NCBI GenBank assembly: GCA_910586355.1
Contig: CAJUHJ010000003.1
Coordinates: 73,273-137,272 of the forward strand
Source of the DNA: an uncultured Lachnospiraceae bacterium
GTDB lineage: Bacteria > Bacillota > Clostridia > Lachnospirales > Lachnospiraceae
Length of the DNA stretch: 64,000 nucleotides
Reading direction: 5' to 3'
In this document: positions 15,611-24,879 of the stretch, one piece after another
Layout: every line of letters starts with the position of its first letter
How positions within the stretch are numbered: the first letter of the stretch is position 1
Position numbers and translations under genes: made by a program
Notes under the pieces: model-generated
The model's input: the letters and a program-made list of their open reading frames with translations, nothing else
Databases searched by the model: none
Told to the model about the DNA's origin: nothing

Positions 15611-17521
15611 CTATCCTTCCTCTTTTTTCACTCCCTGCTGATTGATGACAGGTTCTGCCTGTTCGTTCAATTCTTCTTTGTCTGGTATTCTTCCAATAAT
15701 ATTATCTGCCAGCCAGTCCATTGTCATAATTTCCTCGGGGGAAAGACTGCCGTTTGGGTCATCTGTAACAATGCCTGACTGAGAATACAAAATACCGGAA
15801 AACGGATTAAACACATCTGAACAAATTGTTGATTTTAAAAGATCCACCAGGCGTTTTGTACCAATTGGAAGATATTTGGAACAAATTACATCAATAACGC
15901 CTTCTGACATGCCCCACCAATAATTAATCGCTTTTTTTGCAGAAGGATCGTCGTCATATTTCCATGTTCCTTCTATAATCGCCCAAATTAACTGCTCATA
16001 AAATCTGCCCCAATGCCATAAAGGCATAGCAAGATTTCTCGGATGAAATTCATCCATGTGATAAATGCCAAAAAATCGGGAAGCGTCTTCTGGAATCACC
16101 ATATCCCTTCCAGAGACACAAGACGATCCTCTTTTTCTTATTTTTTCTTCAATGTCCACTTCTTTTTCCGTAGACCATTCCAGATAAACTTTTGCTCTTG
16201 GATTTATCATTTTAGCGCCCAGTGCAAACGCATTGATATTCGCAATAGAACCATAAATCGGATAATCCGCAATATAGGTCAGGCGGCTGTTTTCTGCAAT
16301 TGCCCCGGCAATCGCGCCCATTAAGAATTTTGCCTCATACATCCGCGAATAATACGTACGGATATAGCGGTGCGACGTATTTAAAGAACAGTTTAAAATC
16401 TGGACTTTCGGATTGGCAATCGCCGCTTTCACACTTGCCTGCGCAAACGGAGGGGTTGTTGTAAAAATAAGATTACATCCCTCCTCTATCGCGTGTTCCA
16501 GCAAAGAATCTATATTTTCCTGCGTCCCATTTTCATAATAAGTGGTATGCAGTTCTTCCGGAAATGTCTGCTCTAAATGCAGCCTTCCAAGCTCATGTGC
16601 ATACGTCCATGCTGAAGTTCCCGGCGTCTTTTCATAAATAAAGGCGATTTTTAATTTTTTAGGCACAGAGGAATGTAAAATGTCTAAGAGTGATCTTTTC
16701 TTCTGGTTTGGTTTCATTTTTAAGTCAATTTCTGCTTCTTCACCCAAAAGCACAAACTCTTCCCAGCTTTTTGAAACCAATTCCTGGAGTTCACTCGTTG
16801 TCTTTCCATCAACTACTTCATATCCATACAATGTAATAAATGACAAAAACGCATCACCCGGCGTAATATTTAACTTTTTTCCGCCTTTTGCTGAATATTC
16901 CGCCGTAAACCGCGCATATGTGGAACTAAACTTTAACAGTTCCTCTTCCGTCCAGACTTCTTTTGGCTCCTTGCCAACCGCTTTTTGCAGCTTCGCAAAA
17001 CTTCCTTCTTTGGAAAACCAGATATAATTAATCGGGGCCAGCTGGTAAAAATCCATAAATTCATAATAAATCTTATTCTCTTTATCTTTAGTGCGCTTCG
17101 GCACAATACGCGTCACAGTCCCCAGTATAGATACCGCCCCAAAATATTTCATCACACTGACGCGTTTATTTCCTTCTTCTATATAAAATTGATTCATGTA
17201 TTCATAGGCTTTTATCGGTTCGCGTATGCCCTCTTCTACATGTCTTGTACTAAGTTCCGCCCACTTTGCGGCAAACTCTGTGGACTCACGTAAAATAGGC
17301 ATAAAATTTCCTGCAAAAGAGCTGCTTCTTGCAACCGTCTTTGTTCCTAAAATCTGTTCGATTGGAATCTGTACAAGACCAAGCTGTGATTCAGAGTAGG
17401 AACCTTTCTCCGGCAAAATATCATCTAAAACCTGCAGTGTTGGCTTTTCTCCCCGGAGCATTCTTGACTGATAATCTTTTTTTCCTAATTTGAATGCTTT
17501 ACTATAATCTTCTTTTCCCAT
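15611..17521 (-). CDS. Cytosolic fusion of a ParB/sulfiredoxin-like domain with a BMP (PnrA-like) ligand-binding domain
   Basis: 636 aa. Residues about 15-130 resemble a ParB N-domain: VQIPIEQILG, IREPIKAYEYM and EEGNKRVSVMKYFG. After a linker, residues about 285-560 match the BMP/Med family of purine-nucleoside-binding proteins: KLKIAFIYEKTPGTSAWTYA, LIFTTTPPF, FLMGAIAGAIAE and NINAFALGAKM. There is no signal peptide or lipobox, so unlike ordinary BMP transporter proteins it is cytoplasmic. I chose the ATG at 17521 (GGGAGG, 5-nt spacer) over one seven codons upstream. It lies just upstream of the phosphoesterase gene and near purBC. A nucleoside- or nucleotide-responsive sensor role is an inference. 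Confidence 0.75.
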   Translation of the reverse strand: MGKEDYSKAFKLGKKDYQSRMLRGEKPTLQVLDDILPEKGSYSESQLGLVQIPIEQILGTKTVARSSSFAGNFMPILRESTEFAAKWAELSTRHVEEGIREPIKAYEYMNQFYIEEGNKRVSVMKYFGAVSILGTVTRIVPKRTKDKENKIYYEFMDFYQLAPINYIWFSKEGSFAKLQKAVGKEPKEVWTEEELLKFSSTYARFTAEYSAKGGKKLNITPGDAFLSFITLYGYEVVDGKTTSELQELVSKSWEEFVLLGEEAEIDLKMKPNQKKRSLLDILHSSVPKKLKIAFIYEKTPGTSAWTYAHELGRLHLEQTFPEELHTTYYENGTQENIDSLLEHAIEEGCNLIFTTTPPFAQASVKAAIANPKVQILNCSLNTSHRYIRTYYSRMYEAKFLMGAIAGAIAENSRLTYIADYPIYGSIANINAFALGAKMINPRAKVYLEWSTEKEVDIEEKIRKRGSSCVSGRDMVIPEDASRFFGIYHMDEFHPRNLAMPLWHWGRFYEQLIWAIIEGTWKYDDDPSAKKAINYWWGMSEGVIDVICSKYLPIGTKRLVDLLKSTICSDVFNPFSGILYSQSGIVTDDPNGSLSPEEIMTMDWLADNIIGRIPDKEELNEQAEPVINQQGVKKEEG

Positions 17522-17634
17522 AATATCCTCCCAATATAACACAGCAACTATTCGCCGAATTTATTATAACTGATTTTATCCATGCAGAAAAGGCATTATT
17601 ACAAAATATTACCTGTGTAAAAACAGATAAACAT

Positions 17635-17676
17635 AAAAAAGAGGTTCCGCAAATAGATTGCGTCTGCCTCTTTTTG
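17635..17676. terminator. Bidirectional intrinsic terminator
   Basis: GAGGTTCCGCAA and TTGCGTCTGCCTC form an imperfect stem of about 12 bp, flanked by AAAAAA and TTTTT. It follows the stop of the 244-aa gene (17704) on the minus strand. Confidence 0.75.
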
Positions 17677-17703
17677 TATCCTGTTAAAAATTTATCTTTT
17701 TAA

Positions 17704-18438
17704 TTAAAGTCCTTTTATCTGGGAATCGGGCGCCAGCAAATTATGCAGACGCCGCCTGCTTTCATATTGCATGAAAGCGTACTCCCTCTGCAAAGCTTCG
17801 CTTCTTGCAGCGGATTCTTTTCTCGCTTTCACTTCCTGCTCTTCCCATACTTTTTTCATTCTCTTATGGCGTTTACTCCACCAGGATTCTTCGTCGTCTT
17901 CATCTGATTTGCTCTTGGACGCCGATTTGCTGTAACCTTCTCCGTGATGTTCTTCAATGGAAGCGCCAAAATGTTCTTTAATAAACATACCGCTGTTATT
18001 TCCCCAGCCAAAAAAGGGATTTCGTACTGACCTGTCTTCCACAAAATAACCAAGAATCCATGATTCATAGTCTGAATCTTTTTTCATCTGTTCCCAGCCT
18101 GCGTCTGTAATTGTCAAAACCGTCTCATCATTTACTCTGGTCGGGTCGTAAGGAATGGTATCCAAAAGAGCATAAAAATATTTTTTATATTCTTCCATCG
18201 TCATATCATCCGGCAAAATATCCCCCGCGCCGTATTTTAACTTTACCGACCGGCCTGCCTGGACTTGCTTGTCAACATGAGCTGCATCTTTGGGATGCTT
18301 TTTTTTAAATTCATCCACTACGCTCTCCTGTTTTTTGGTTCCTGCAACTGTTGACGTTTTCGCGGCATTTGATTTCTTTACGATATTATTTTTTGTACCA
18401 TACCTGTTTGCCGCATAATCCGCACTGATTACACTCAT
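17704..18438 (-). CDS. Hypothetical protein, 244 aa, charged, Lachnospiraceae-type
   Basis: No signal peptide or membrane segment. The N-terminus (MSVISADYAANRYGTKNN) is followed by a Lys/Ser-rich stretch and a more structured middle (about 85-160: DDMTMEEYKKYFYALL, TRVNDETVLTITDAGWEQM, ESWILGYFVE). An acidic and tryptophan segment, SDEDDEESWWSKRHKRM, then leads into a long charged helix (about 190-235). I do not recognise a characterised family. The ATG at 18438 follows GGACGGAGGGCG. That ribosome-binding site can pair with an upstream complementary tract (see 18444-18495). It is a single gene with its own terminator. Confidence 0.75.
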   Translation of the reverse strand: MSVISADYAANRYGTKNNIVKKSNAAKTSTVAGTKKQESVVDEFKKKHPKDAAHVDKQVQAGRSVKLKYGAGDILPDDMTMEEYKKYFYALLDTIPYDPTRVNDETVLTITDAGWEQMKKDSDYESWILGYFVEDRSVRNPFFGWGNNSGMFIKEHFGASIEEHHGEGYSKSASKSKSDEDDEESWWSKRHKRMKKVWEEQEVKARKESAARSEALQREYAFMQYESRRRLHNLLAPDSQIKGL

Positions 18439-18443
18439 ATTTT

Positions 18444-18495
18444 CGCCCTCCGTCCTTTTTTTCTGTTATCAATTTCGTCTAAAAAGAACGGAGGG
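18444..18495 (-). promoter_or_regulatory. Leader hairpin that could mask the ribosome-binding site
   Basis: In the transcript, CCCTCCGTTCTTTTT (18495-18481) is complementary to AAAAAGGACGGAGGG, which contains the Shine-Dalgarno region just before the 18438 start. The stem would be about 15 bp with one mismatch and a loop of about 16 nt. The T-run is in the 5' arm, so it is not a normal terminator. Confidence 0.5.
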
Positions 18496-18542
18496 TTTAG
18501 GGCTATGCTATCAATCGTATCGTTTTTGTCATAAATAATCTT

Positions 18543-20741
18543 TTATCCGTTATTTACCTCATTCACCAGTTCAAAATACATCTGATATGCCTGATAATCT
18601 CCCATTTCATTCGGAATTAAAATTCCACATTCCATTAAAGCGTTGGAAGCATACGTTCTGCCGCTCTTTTGTTCCCTGTAAATACAATTCTCCTTAAGCC
18701 CTTTTAAACGGACATAATTTACCGGCATGTTTCCATGAATCTGCAGTACAACTGCATTGACTAAAACGCGCGACAAATCTTCTGAAATAAATTCCCATGC
18801 GCCCACTTTTTCTGTCAATGGGTTTGTTAAACGATAATACAAACCTTCCTGTATCAAATCTGCATACTGTCGATACTCCCCAATCTGCTCTTTGATTTCC
18901 CTTTTTTCTTCCTCTGACAGTGATTTTGGATCAAGTTCATATCCAAACGTCCCTGCCATTGCGACAACGCCCCTTGTATGAAACGGCGTCAGACGGCCCG
19001 TCTGATGATTCGGAACTGCAGACACATGCGATCCAACCACAGAAATAGGATAGCCAAATGATGTGCCAAACTGAATCCGGACGCGATCTATGGCGTCTGT
19101 ATTGTCGCTGCACCAAATCTGCGGCGTATAATAAAACATTCCGGCGTCAAACCTGCCGCCGCCGCCACTGCAGCCTTCTATCAGGATTTTAGGATACCGT
19201 TTTATCAAACGTTCCAGAAAATCATATACTCCCAGCACATAGTCGTACATAACCCTGCCTTGATTACTTGCAGCATTGGAATAAAAATCGCACAGGCTCC
19301 TGTTTAAATCCCATTTCACATATTCGATATTTCCCTGGTCGAGCACATTACATACCTGCCCAAAAATATAGTCAACCACTTCTTTCCTTGAAAAATCAAG
19401 TAAAAGCTGGTTTCTCGCCCGAACTGGAAGCCGATTTGGCGTTCTAAGCGCCCAATCCGGATGCATCCGAAACAAATCACTGTCCTCATTGACGGACTCT
19501 GGTTCAAACCAGAGCCCAAACTTTAATCCAATCCCATTAATCTTCTGAATCAAAGCACCCAGCGATTCACCCAATTTATCCTCATTGACATACCAATCGC
19601 CCAAACCGCTGTTGTCGTCGTCTCTTTTTCCAAACCAGCCGTCGTCCATCACAATCATATCAATTCCAAGTTCTGCCGCATCTTTTGCAAGCTGAAAAAT
19701 AGATTCTCCATTGAAATCAAAATAAGAAGCTTCCCAACTATTCAATAAAACCGGCCGCCTGCCCGTTTGATAACTGCCCCTGCAAAGATGATTCCGAATA
19801 CATTTATGAAGGTTTTGCGACAACTTTGCGAGTCCGTCCCTGCTATATGAAAGCACAACTTCTGGTATAATAAATGTCTCTCCTTCCAAAAGGGGATAGG
19901 AAAACAATTCATCGGAAAGCCCTAAAAGCGCTCTTGTCTGGTTATACTGATCCCATTCTACTTCTCCTTTAAAACTTCCGCTGAATACAAACGACATAGC
20001 GTAACAGCTTCCGGCATCTTCTGTTGTTTCTTTATCCGCAAGAATCAGCATTGGATTATACTGATGGCTTGACGTCCCCCTGCGGCTTCCAATCACTTGT
20101 GCCCCATGAACAACAGGCGTCCGCTGGAAATTACGTTCCATTGCATGGCGGCCATAAAAACTAATCAAATCAAAATCTCCATTTACAAAATCCAGACAAG
20201 CCGCCTGCGCTTTTTCCAAATATATTTTTCCAAAACCCGCATTTGTAATCTGGGCGCTTCTCGTAATAATATCGAGTTCAGGCAGCACGCCGTATAAAAG
20301 CGTAACCTGTACGTTTGAAACTGTATCTTCCAAATAGATTTCCAATGTCTCCGCTTCTTCCTCATCCGCATACACAGCCGGAAGCTTTTTAAGCGCATAC
20401 TTTCCCTTCCGGGACAAGTAGCCTTTATAACGGAAATCACATCCATATGAGCCGTCTGAATTTAAAATCACAATCGAAGGGCTTCTATAATCTCCCGTTC
20501 CCTGACAGGGCAGTTCCTGCGGAAGCGCGTCCATAGAATACGTCCTGTCGGCCCCAACGCAAGAAGGATTTCCCGAAAATCCCCTGTCCGCAAAAGAAAG
20601 AAGATACTCCATTGTTCCCGATGTTTTCCTTCCATAATATAAATGAAGCAAAAAGCCGTATTCATCCACCATCATCTGATAAGTTGTATGTTTCGTATGT
20701 AAAGTAAAAAATAATTTCTGTTCATTTGAATAAATATTCAT
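18543..20741 (-). CDS. Alpha-galactosidase, GH36
   Basis: Intracellular (no signal peptide) retaining alpha-galactosidase of 732 aa, the usual length for tetrameric GH36 enzymes of the AgaA/RafA type. The catalytic barrel is marked by MIVMDDGWFGKRDDD (about 362-376), LWFEPESVNEDSDL, the nucleophile Asp478 in YVKWDLNRSLCDFY, and the acid/base Asp549 in CSDNTDAIDR. IEGCSGGGGRFD is also conserved. The ATG at 20741 follows AGGAGGACTGG. It is the last gene of a binding protein-permease-permease-hydrolase operon, so it probably cleaves imported raffinose- or melibiose-type sugars to galactose. Confidence 0.96.
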   Translation of the reverse strand: MNIYSNEQKLFFTLHTKHTTYQMMVDEYGFLLHLYYGRKTSGTMEYLLSFADRGFSGNPSCVGADRTYSMDALPQELPCQGTGDYRSPSIVILNSDGSYGCDFRYKGYLSRKGKYALKKLPAVYADEEEAETLEIYLEDTVSNVQVTLLYGVLPELDIITRSAQITNAGFGKIYLEKAQAACLDFVNGDFDLISFYGRHAMERNFQRTPVVHGAQVIGSRRGTSSHQYNPMLILADKETTEDAGSCYAMSFVFSGSFKGEVEWDQYNQTRALLGLSDELFSYPLLEGETFIIPEVVLSYSRDGLAKLSQNLHKCIRNHLCRGSYQTGRRPVLLNSWEASYFDFNGESIFQLAKDAAELGIDMIVMDDGWFGKRDDDNSGLGDWYVNEDKLGESLGALIQKINGIGLKFGLWFEPESVNEDSDLFRMHPDWALRTPNRLPVRARNQLLLDFSRKEVVDYIFGQVCNVLDQGNIEYVKWDLNRSLCDFYSNAASNQGRVMYDYVLGVYDFLERLIKRYPKILIEGCSGGGGRFDAGMFYYTPQIWCSDNTDAIDRVRIQFGTSFGYPISVVGSHVSAVPNHQTGRLTPFHTRGVVAMAGTFGYELDPKSLSEEEKREIKEQIGEYRQYADLIQEGLYYRLTNPLTEKVGAWEFISEDLSRVLVNAVVLQIHGNMPVNYVRLKGLKENCIYREQKSGRTYASNALMECGILIPNEMGDYQAYQMYFELVNEVNNG

Positions 20742-20789
20742 CCAGTCCTCCTAATCTAGCCTGCGTAAAAAACAGAGTCGCCGCTTCTC

Positions 20790-21638
20790 CTATTTTACCG
20801 CTCCATTGACAACACCGTTTAAAATCTGTTTCTGGCAGACAATATAGAAAATCAAAATCGGCAAAAGAGCCAGCAGATAAGAAGCAAACGCAAGATTGTA
20901 ATTTGTACCAAACTGTGTCTGAAACGACATCTGAGCCAACGGAAGCGTATTGATGCCGCTGCCTGACATAATTACAAGAGGAGTCATTACGTCATTCCAC
21001 ACGCTCAAAGCGGTAATTACTGCAACCGTCGCATGCATTGGTTTCATAATTGGAAAAATAACTTTCCAGAATGTCCGAAATGTTGTCGCTCCGTCAATAC
21101 GCGCCGCTTCTTCCAATGCAATCGGAATATTTACCAGATAACCGGAATACAGCATTAAATTCATCGGCATATAAAATACAACATAGCAAAGAATAACGCC
21201 AAATATATTTGCAATTCCCATCTGGGCGGTCTGCTTTACCAAAGGCATCATCAAAATAGCAAATGGTACAAACATACCGCTGACAACATACATATATACG
21301 AGATTATACCATTTCTTGCGCGCCTTATTTCTGCCGACTGCATACCCAATCATGGAATGGAGCACCACAGAAAGCACAACGGTAACAGCTGTAATCAGCA
21401 CACTGTTTAAAAGAGAGCGCCAAAAATCTGTAACGCGCATTGCCTCAGCAAAATTTGAAAAACTCCAGTGTTTTGGCAATGATAAAATTCCTGAAATACT
21501 ATTTGTCATTTCCGATGGCTGCTTAAATGCAATCACAATCGTCATATAAAGCGGAAATGCAATGGTAATCAGCCCTAAAAACAAAAGAATCGTAACCGGT
21601 ATATTAAACTTTTCTTTTACCTTGATTTTTTCTTCCAT
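20790..21638 (-). CDS. Sugar ABC transporter permease, MalG/MsmG type
   Basis: Inner-membrane permease of 282 aa with about six hydrophobic segments, the first at 15-35 (IPVTILLFLGLITIAFPLY). The EAA loop that docks the ATPase is EEAARIDGATTFRTFWKVIFP, about residues 185-205. The start overlaps the preceding permease stop by one base (TAATG). With the other permease and the binding protein it should import alpha-galactosides. No ATPase gene is present in the operon. Confidence 0.93.
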   Translation of the reverse strand: MEEKIKVKEKFNIPVTILLFLGLITIAFPLYMTIVIAFKQPSEMTNSISGILSLPKHWSFSNFAEAMRVTDFWRSLLNSVLITAVTVVLSVVLHSMIGYAVGRNKARKKWYNLVYMYVVSGMFVPFAILMMPLVKQTAQMGIANIFGVILCYVVFYMPMNLMLYSGYLVNIPIALEEAARIDGATTFRTFWKVIFPIMKPMHATVAVITALSVWNDVMTPLVIMSGSGINTLPLAQMSFQTQFGTNYNLAFASYLLALLPILIFYIVCQKQILNGVVNGAVK

Positions 21639-22504
21639 TATAACTGCTCCTCCTTTTTACCTGTTATCGTAAGCTGGGCAACCGAGAACAAAACAATTAT
21701 GATAAAGAATAATACCGCGTTTGCACTCTGGAAACCAAACTGTCCGCCTGACATACCATTGTTGTAAATCAAATAAGAGATTGATTCCGTACTCTGCGCC
21801 GGGCCGCCTTTCGTCAAAGCTACGATCTGATCAAAGACCATTAAAAAGTTTTTTACACAAAGTACCATATTAATGCTGAAAAATGGAATAATCAGCGGGA
21901 ATGTCAAATGCTTAAATCTCTGCCATCCCGTCGCCCCGTCAATCGCGCCCGCTTCGTACACATCTTCTGGAACCGTCTGAAGCCCTGATATGTAGATAAT
22001 CGTATTCATTGCCACTGCCTGCCATGCACAGACAATTACAATGGCAATCCACGCCCATTTTGTACTGGCAAGGATACTTGTGCCTTTCCCACCCATCATG
22101 TCAATCACTGCCGGAACAATATAGGTAAAAAAGTAATTGAAAATATAACCCACTACCAGAGCGCCTAATATATTCGGAATAAAATACGCCCCTCTTAACG
22201 CACTTTTAAATTTGATTTTACTGTTTAAAGCAAGTGCAAGAATTAGGCTTATTACATTTACAACGATTGTTGTTAAAATTGCAAATTTTATTGTAAATAA
22301 ATAAGAGTTCCCCACACGGCCGTCAGTAAATAAATCCATGTAATTGCGCAGCCCGACATAATCATACGTGCCATATCCTTTAAAATTCGTAAAACTGTAC
22401 ACAAAACCTTTGATTAAAGGCAGTGTATTAAAAGCAAAAAACAAGATAAGAATCGGTATTGTCATAAGTGCAAATGTCCGCTCTTTGTTATTCATTTTTT
22501 TCAT
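21638..22504 (-). CDS. Sugar ABC transporter permease, MalF/MsmF type
   Basis: 288 aa with six predicted membrane segments. The first is MTIPILILFFAFNTLPLIKG, and the EAA loop is YEAGAIDGATGWQRFKHLTF (about 186-205). The ATG at 22504 follows AAAGGGGAG, 6 nt from the binding-protein stop. It pairs with the MalG-type permease downstream. Confidence 0.93.
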   Translation of the reverse strand: MKKMNNKERTFALMTIPILILFFAFNTLPLIKGFVYSFTNFKGYGTYDYVGLRNYMDLFTDGRVGNSYLFTIKFAILTTIVVNVISLILALALNSKIKFKSALRGAYFIPNILGALVVGYIFNYFFTYIVPAVIDMMGGKGTSILASTKWAWIAIVIVCAWQAVAMNTIIYISGLQTVPEDVYEAGAIDGATGWQRFKHLTFPLIIPFFSINMVLCVKNFLMVFDQIVALTKGGPAQSTESISYLIYNNGMSGGQFGFQSANAVLFFIIIVLFSVAQLTITGKKEEQL

Positions 22505-22509
22505 TTTTT

Positions 22510-23799
22510 TTACTCCCCTTTCTGCTGGTTTTCTTCGTTGTATTCTTCTACTTTACGAATGATATCACGATTGTACCTTGCCCAGTCCTTATCAAACTTT
22601 TTCAGATATGCGTCTACGTCCTGTTCAATCAAAAATGTCTGAATCTGCGCATCGACTGCCATTTCCGCCGGATAATAATGATCCTGGTAATCTGTCATAT
22701 TCCCTTCGTCGATAAACTGCTTCATACCGTCCAAATTCGGCGCAAGCGTAAATTCTCCTTTCTTACAGGGCACTCCATTTTGATCATTTATATAAGCCTG
22801 CACATTCTCATCTTCTAACAGAAAAGAAATTACCTCATAAGCCGCTTCTTTATTTTCACATTCTTTCGTCACTGCAAGCATCAAATCCACACCGGAATTA
22901 AGCGTATTTCCTTTAGCCTTTTCATTTCCTGGCATCACAAACGAATCAATATCCATATCCGGATTGACTGATTTTACCTGTGGAACTGCATAACTTCCAA
23001 TGGTATACATCGCGGATTCCCCATTTGCAAACGCTGTACACGCGCTGTTATAATCATATGCAAACGGCCCTTCCTCTCCATATTCCAATAATTTTAACAT
23101 TTTTTCCGACGTCTCCCGATACTCTTTGGAAAATGTCGTTTCACCTGCATTCACCTGCTGGCACACATCAGACGGCGCAAGTCCAACTGCAAGTGAATTC
23201 CAAGGCGCAAGACAAGTCCAAACATCTTTATACCCAAAATAAAACGGCAAAATTCCTTCGGATTGAATTGTCTCACAAAGCTCTATCAATTCATCCCAGG
23301 TTTTGGGAATTTCCCAGCCATGTTCTTTGAACATTTCCCGATTATATAAGACGCCGGACGCATTTGCCGCATAAGGAACGCCGTATATTCCTTCAGTCGG
23401 CACAAACTCAAGCCCGTCTAAAATATCAAGATACGACTCCTTAATATCGGAAAGCCCCTCGTATTCCGATACATCTGCCAGAATCTCGGAATCAACAAAA
23501 TAAGAGAAATTTATATCTCCTCCAATTCCAAGTATGTCTGGATAATCCTCTCTGACAAACCTCGTTTTCAAAATTGTCATTGCATCGTTCGGCGATGAAA
23601 TCGTCAAATGGATGTCATCATGCGTACTGTTGAACTTTTCCTCCATCTCTTCAAACAAATCCACCGCCTCCGGCTTATAGTGCACCAGCTCAATCTCGAT
23701 TTTACCGTCTTTTGCCTGCCCGCTGCAGCCAGCCAGACCCCCTATGCTAAGAATGGCGGCTGTCCATAATAAGCCCTTTCTCTTTCCCTTCATTACCAT
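22510..23799 (-). CDS. Extracellular sugar-binding lipoprotein of the ABC importer
   Basis: Family 1 solute-binding protein, about 429 aa. A lipoprotein signal sits near residue 24 (AAILSIGGLAGCSG), so the mature protein is anchored to the outer face of the membrane. KTWDELIELCETI and YGVPYAANASGVLYNREM are typical of sugar binders. I start it at the ATG at 23799, or 6 nt further in at 23793, because AAAGGAG lies there. A longer frame starting at 23862 would place 21 non-signal residues ahead of the signal and has no ribosome-binding site. It is the first gene of the operon, divergent from the AraC regulator. Confidence 0.92.
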   Translation of the reverse strand: MVMKGKRKGLLWTAAILSIGGLAGCSGQAKDGKIEIELVHYKPEAVDLFEEMEEKFNSTHDDIHLTISSPNDAMTILKTRFVREDYPDILGIGGDINFSYFVDSEILADVSEYEGLSDIKESYLDILDGLEFVPTEGIYGVPYAANASGVLYNREMFKEHGWEIPKTWDELIELCETIQSEGILPFYFGYKDVWTCLAPWNSLAVGLAPSDVCQQVNAGETTFSKEYRETSEKMLKLLEYGEEGPFAYDYNSACTAFANGESAMYTIGSYAVPQVKSVNPDMDIDSFVMPGNEKAKGNTLNSGVDLMLAVTKECENKEAAYEVISFLLEDENVQAYINDQNGVPCKKGEFTLAPNLDGMKQFIDEGNMTDYQDHYYPAEMAVDAQIQTFLIEQDVDAYLKKFDKDWARYNRDIIRKVEEYNEENQQKGE

Positions 23800-23963
23800 G
23801 CTCTCCTTTCCTTTTTTTATTGTGCCGGAAAGTGCAAAACATCTTATTTTGCACTCTCCCAATGGATGACCTTATTCTAACATTCCAAAATGCGTCTATA
23901 AATAGCATGATTTTTTCTTATATATATCATTATGCAACTTTTTTACAATATATGAAAATGTAG

Positions 23964-23992
23964 TGGCATTTTGGTATATTTTCAGTTATACT
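23964..23992 (+). promoter_or_regulatory. Probable promoter of the AraC gene with overlapping dyad
   Basis: TGGCAT (23964-23969), a 17-nt spacer and TATACT (23987-23992). An inverted repeat, AAAATG-N6-CATTTT (about 23955-23972), covers the -35 and is a candidate operator for the divergent sugar operon. The intergenic region 23800-24027 is otherwise AT-rich and must also hold the importer promoter. Confidence 0.5.
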
Positions 23993-24027
23993 CATAAGGT
24001 ATTGCTAAAAAAGGAGTGTGTCATACT

Positions 24028-24879
24028 GTGAAAGATCTTCTGTTTTCTGTATTTCCAAATGAAAATTTTATCGATTTAAGTTTATATCAGTTTGGCTGGG
24101 AACGCTGCAAACCGTCCCATGCCTTTGGTCCTGCGGCCAGAACGCATTACCTGTTCCACTATGTAATATCTGGAACCGGAATTTTACATGCTGATGATTC
24201 CGAAGGAACTACCAGGACTTATTCTGTCAAAAGCGGACAGGGATTTATGATTTTTCCAAATCAGATTAATATGTATATTGCGGATAAAAATCTGCCGTGG
24301 GAATATGTCTGGATTGAATTTGACGGACTGCGTATCAAAGAAACGCTTGAAATCGCAGGACTTTCTGTAAATTCGCCGATTTACCATGCAAGTTCTCATA
24401 TCCTGCGGGAAGAAATGATGAATGAAATGTTGTATATCGCACAACATGGAGATATGTCGCCTTTTCATTTGATTGGACATATGTATCTCGTTTTAGACGC
24501 TCTGACCCGCTCCATTTCTTCTATCCGGCTGAAAAAAGGAGGAAGGCTGCGGGATTTTTACATCCATGAAGCGATAAATTTTATTGAACAGAATTTCCAC
24601 AATGACATTTCAGTGGAAGACATTGCCGACCACTGCGGATTAAATCGCAGTTATTTCGGGAAAATATTTAAGGAGTCCATTGGACGGACTCCTCAAGAAT
24701 TTTTATTAAACTACCGCATGACAAAAGCTTCTGAACTTCTGAAACTGACAAAGCTCTCCATTGGAGACATCAGCAGCGCAGTCGGATATGACAACCCTCT
24801 TCATTTTTCAAGGGCTTTTAAAAATGTCTACGGTGTTTCTCCAAGGATATGGAGAAATGACAACCTATACTCTGGATAA
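24028..24879 (+). CDS. AraC-family regulator of the alpha-galactoside operon
   Basis: Two-domain transcription factor, about 283 aa. An N-terminal cupin-like sugar-sensing domain (THYLFHYVISGTGILH, FMIFPNQINMYIAD) is followed by a C-terminal double helix-turn-helix (ISVEDIADHCGLNRSYFGKI, then SIGDISSAVGYDNPLHFSRA and GVSPRIWR). The GTG at 24028 lies 11 nt after GGAG. An earlier in-frame GTG at 24016 would overlap that site and is unlikely. Divergent placement next to the importer suggests activation of that operon by an alpha-galactoside, as with MsmR and RafR. Its 3' end overlaps the efp 3' end by 15 nt. Confidence 0.9.
   Translation: MKDLLFSVFPNENFIDLSLYQFGWERCKPSHAFGPAARTHYLFHYVISGTGILHADDSEGTTRTYSVKSGQGFMIFPNQINMYIADKNLPWEYVWIEFDGLRIKETLEIAGLSVNSPIYHASSHILREEMMNEMLYIAQHGDMSPFHLIGHMYLVLDALTRSISSIRLKKGGRLRDFYIHEAINFIEQNFHNDISVEDIADHCGLNRSYFGKIFKESIGRTPQEFLLNYRMTKASELLKLTKLSIGDISSAVGYDNPLHFSRAFKNVYGVSPRIWRNDNLYSG

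Noticed and set aside
23800..23862. Longer start for the sugar-binding lipoprotein at 23862
   Set aside because: It would place non-signal residues before the lipoprotein signal and lacks a ribosome-binding site, while AAAGGAG precedes the ATGs at 23799 and 23793.
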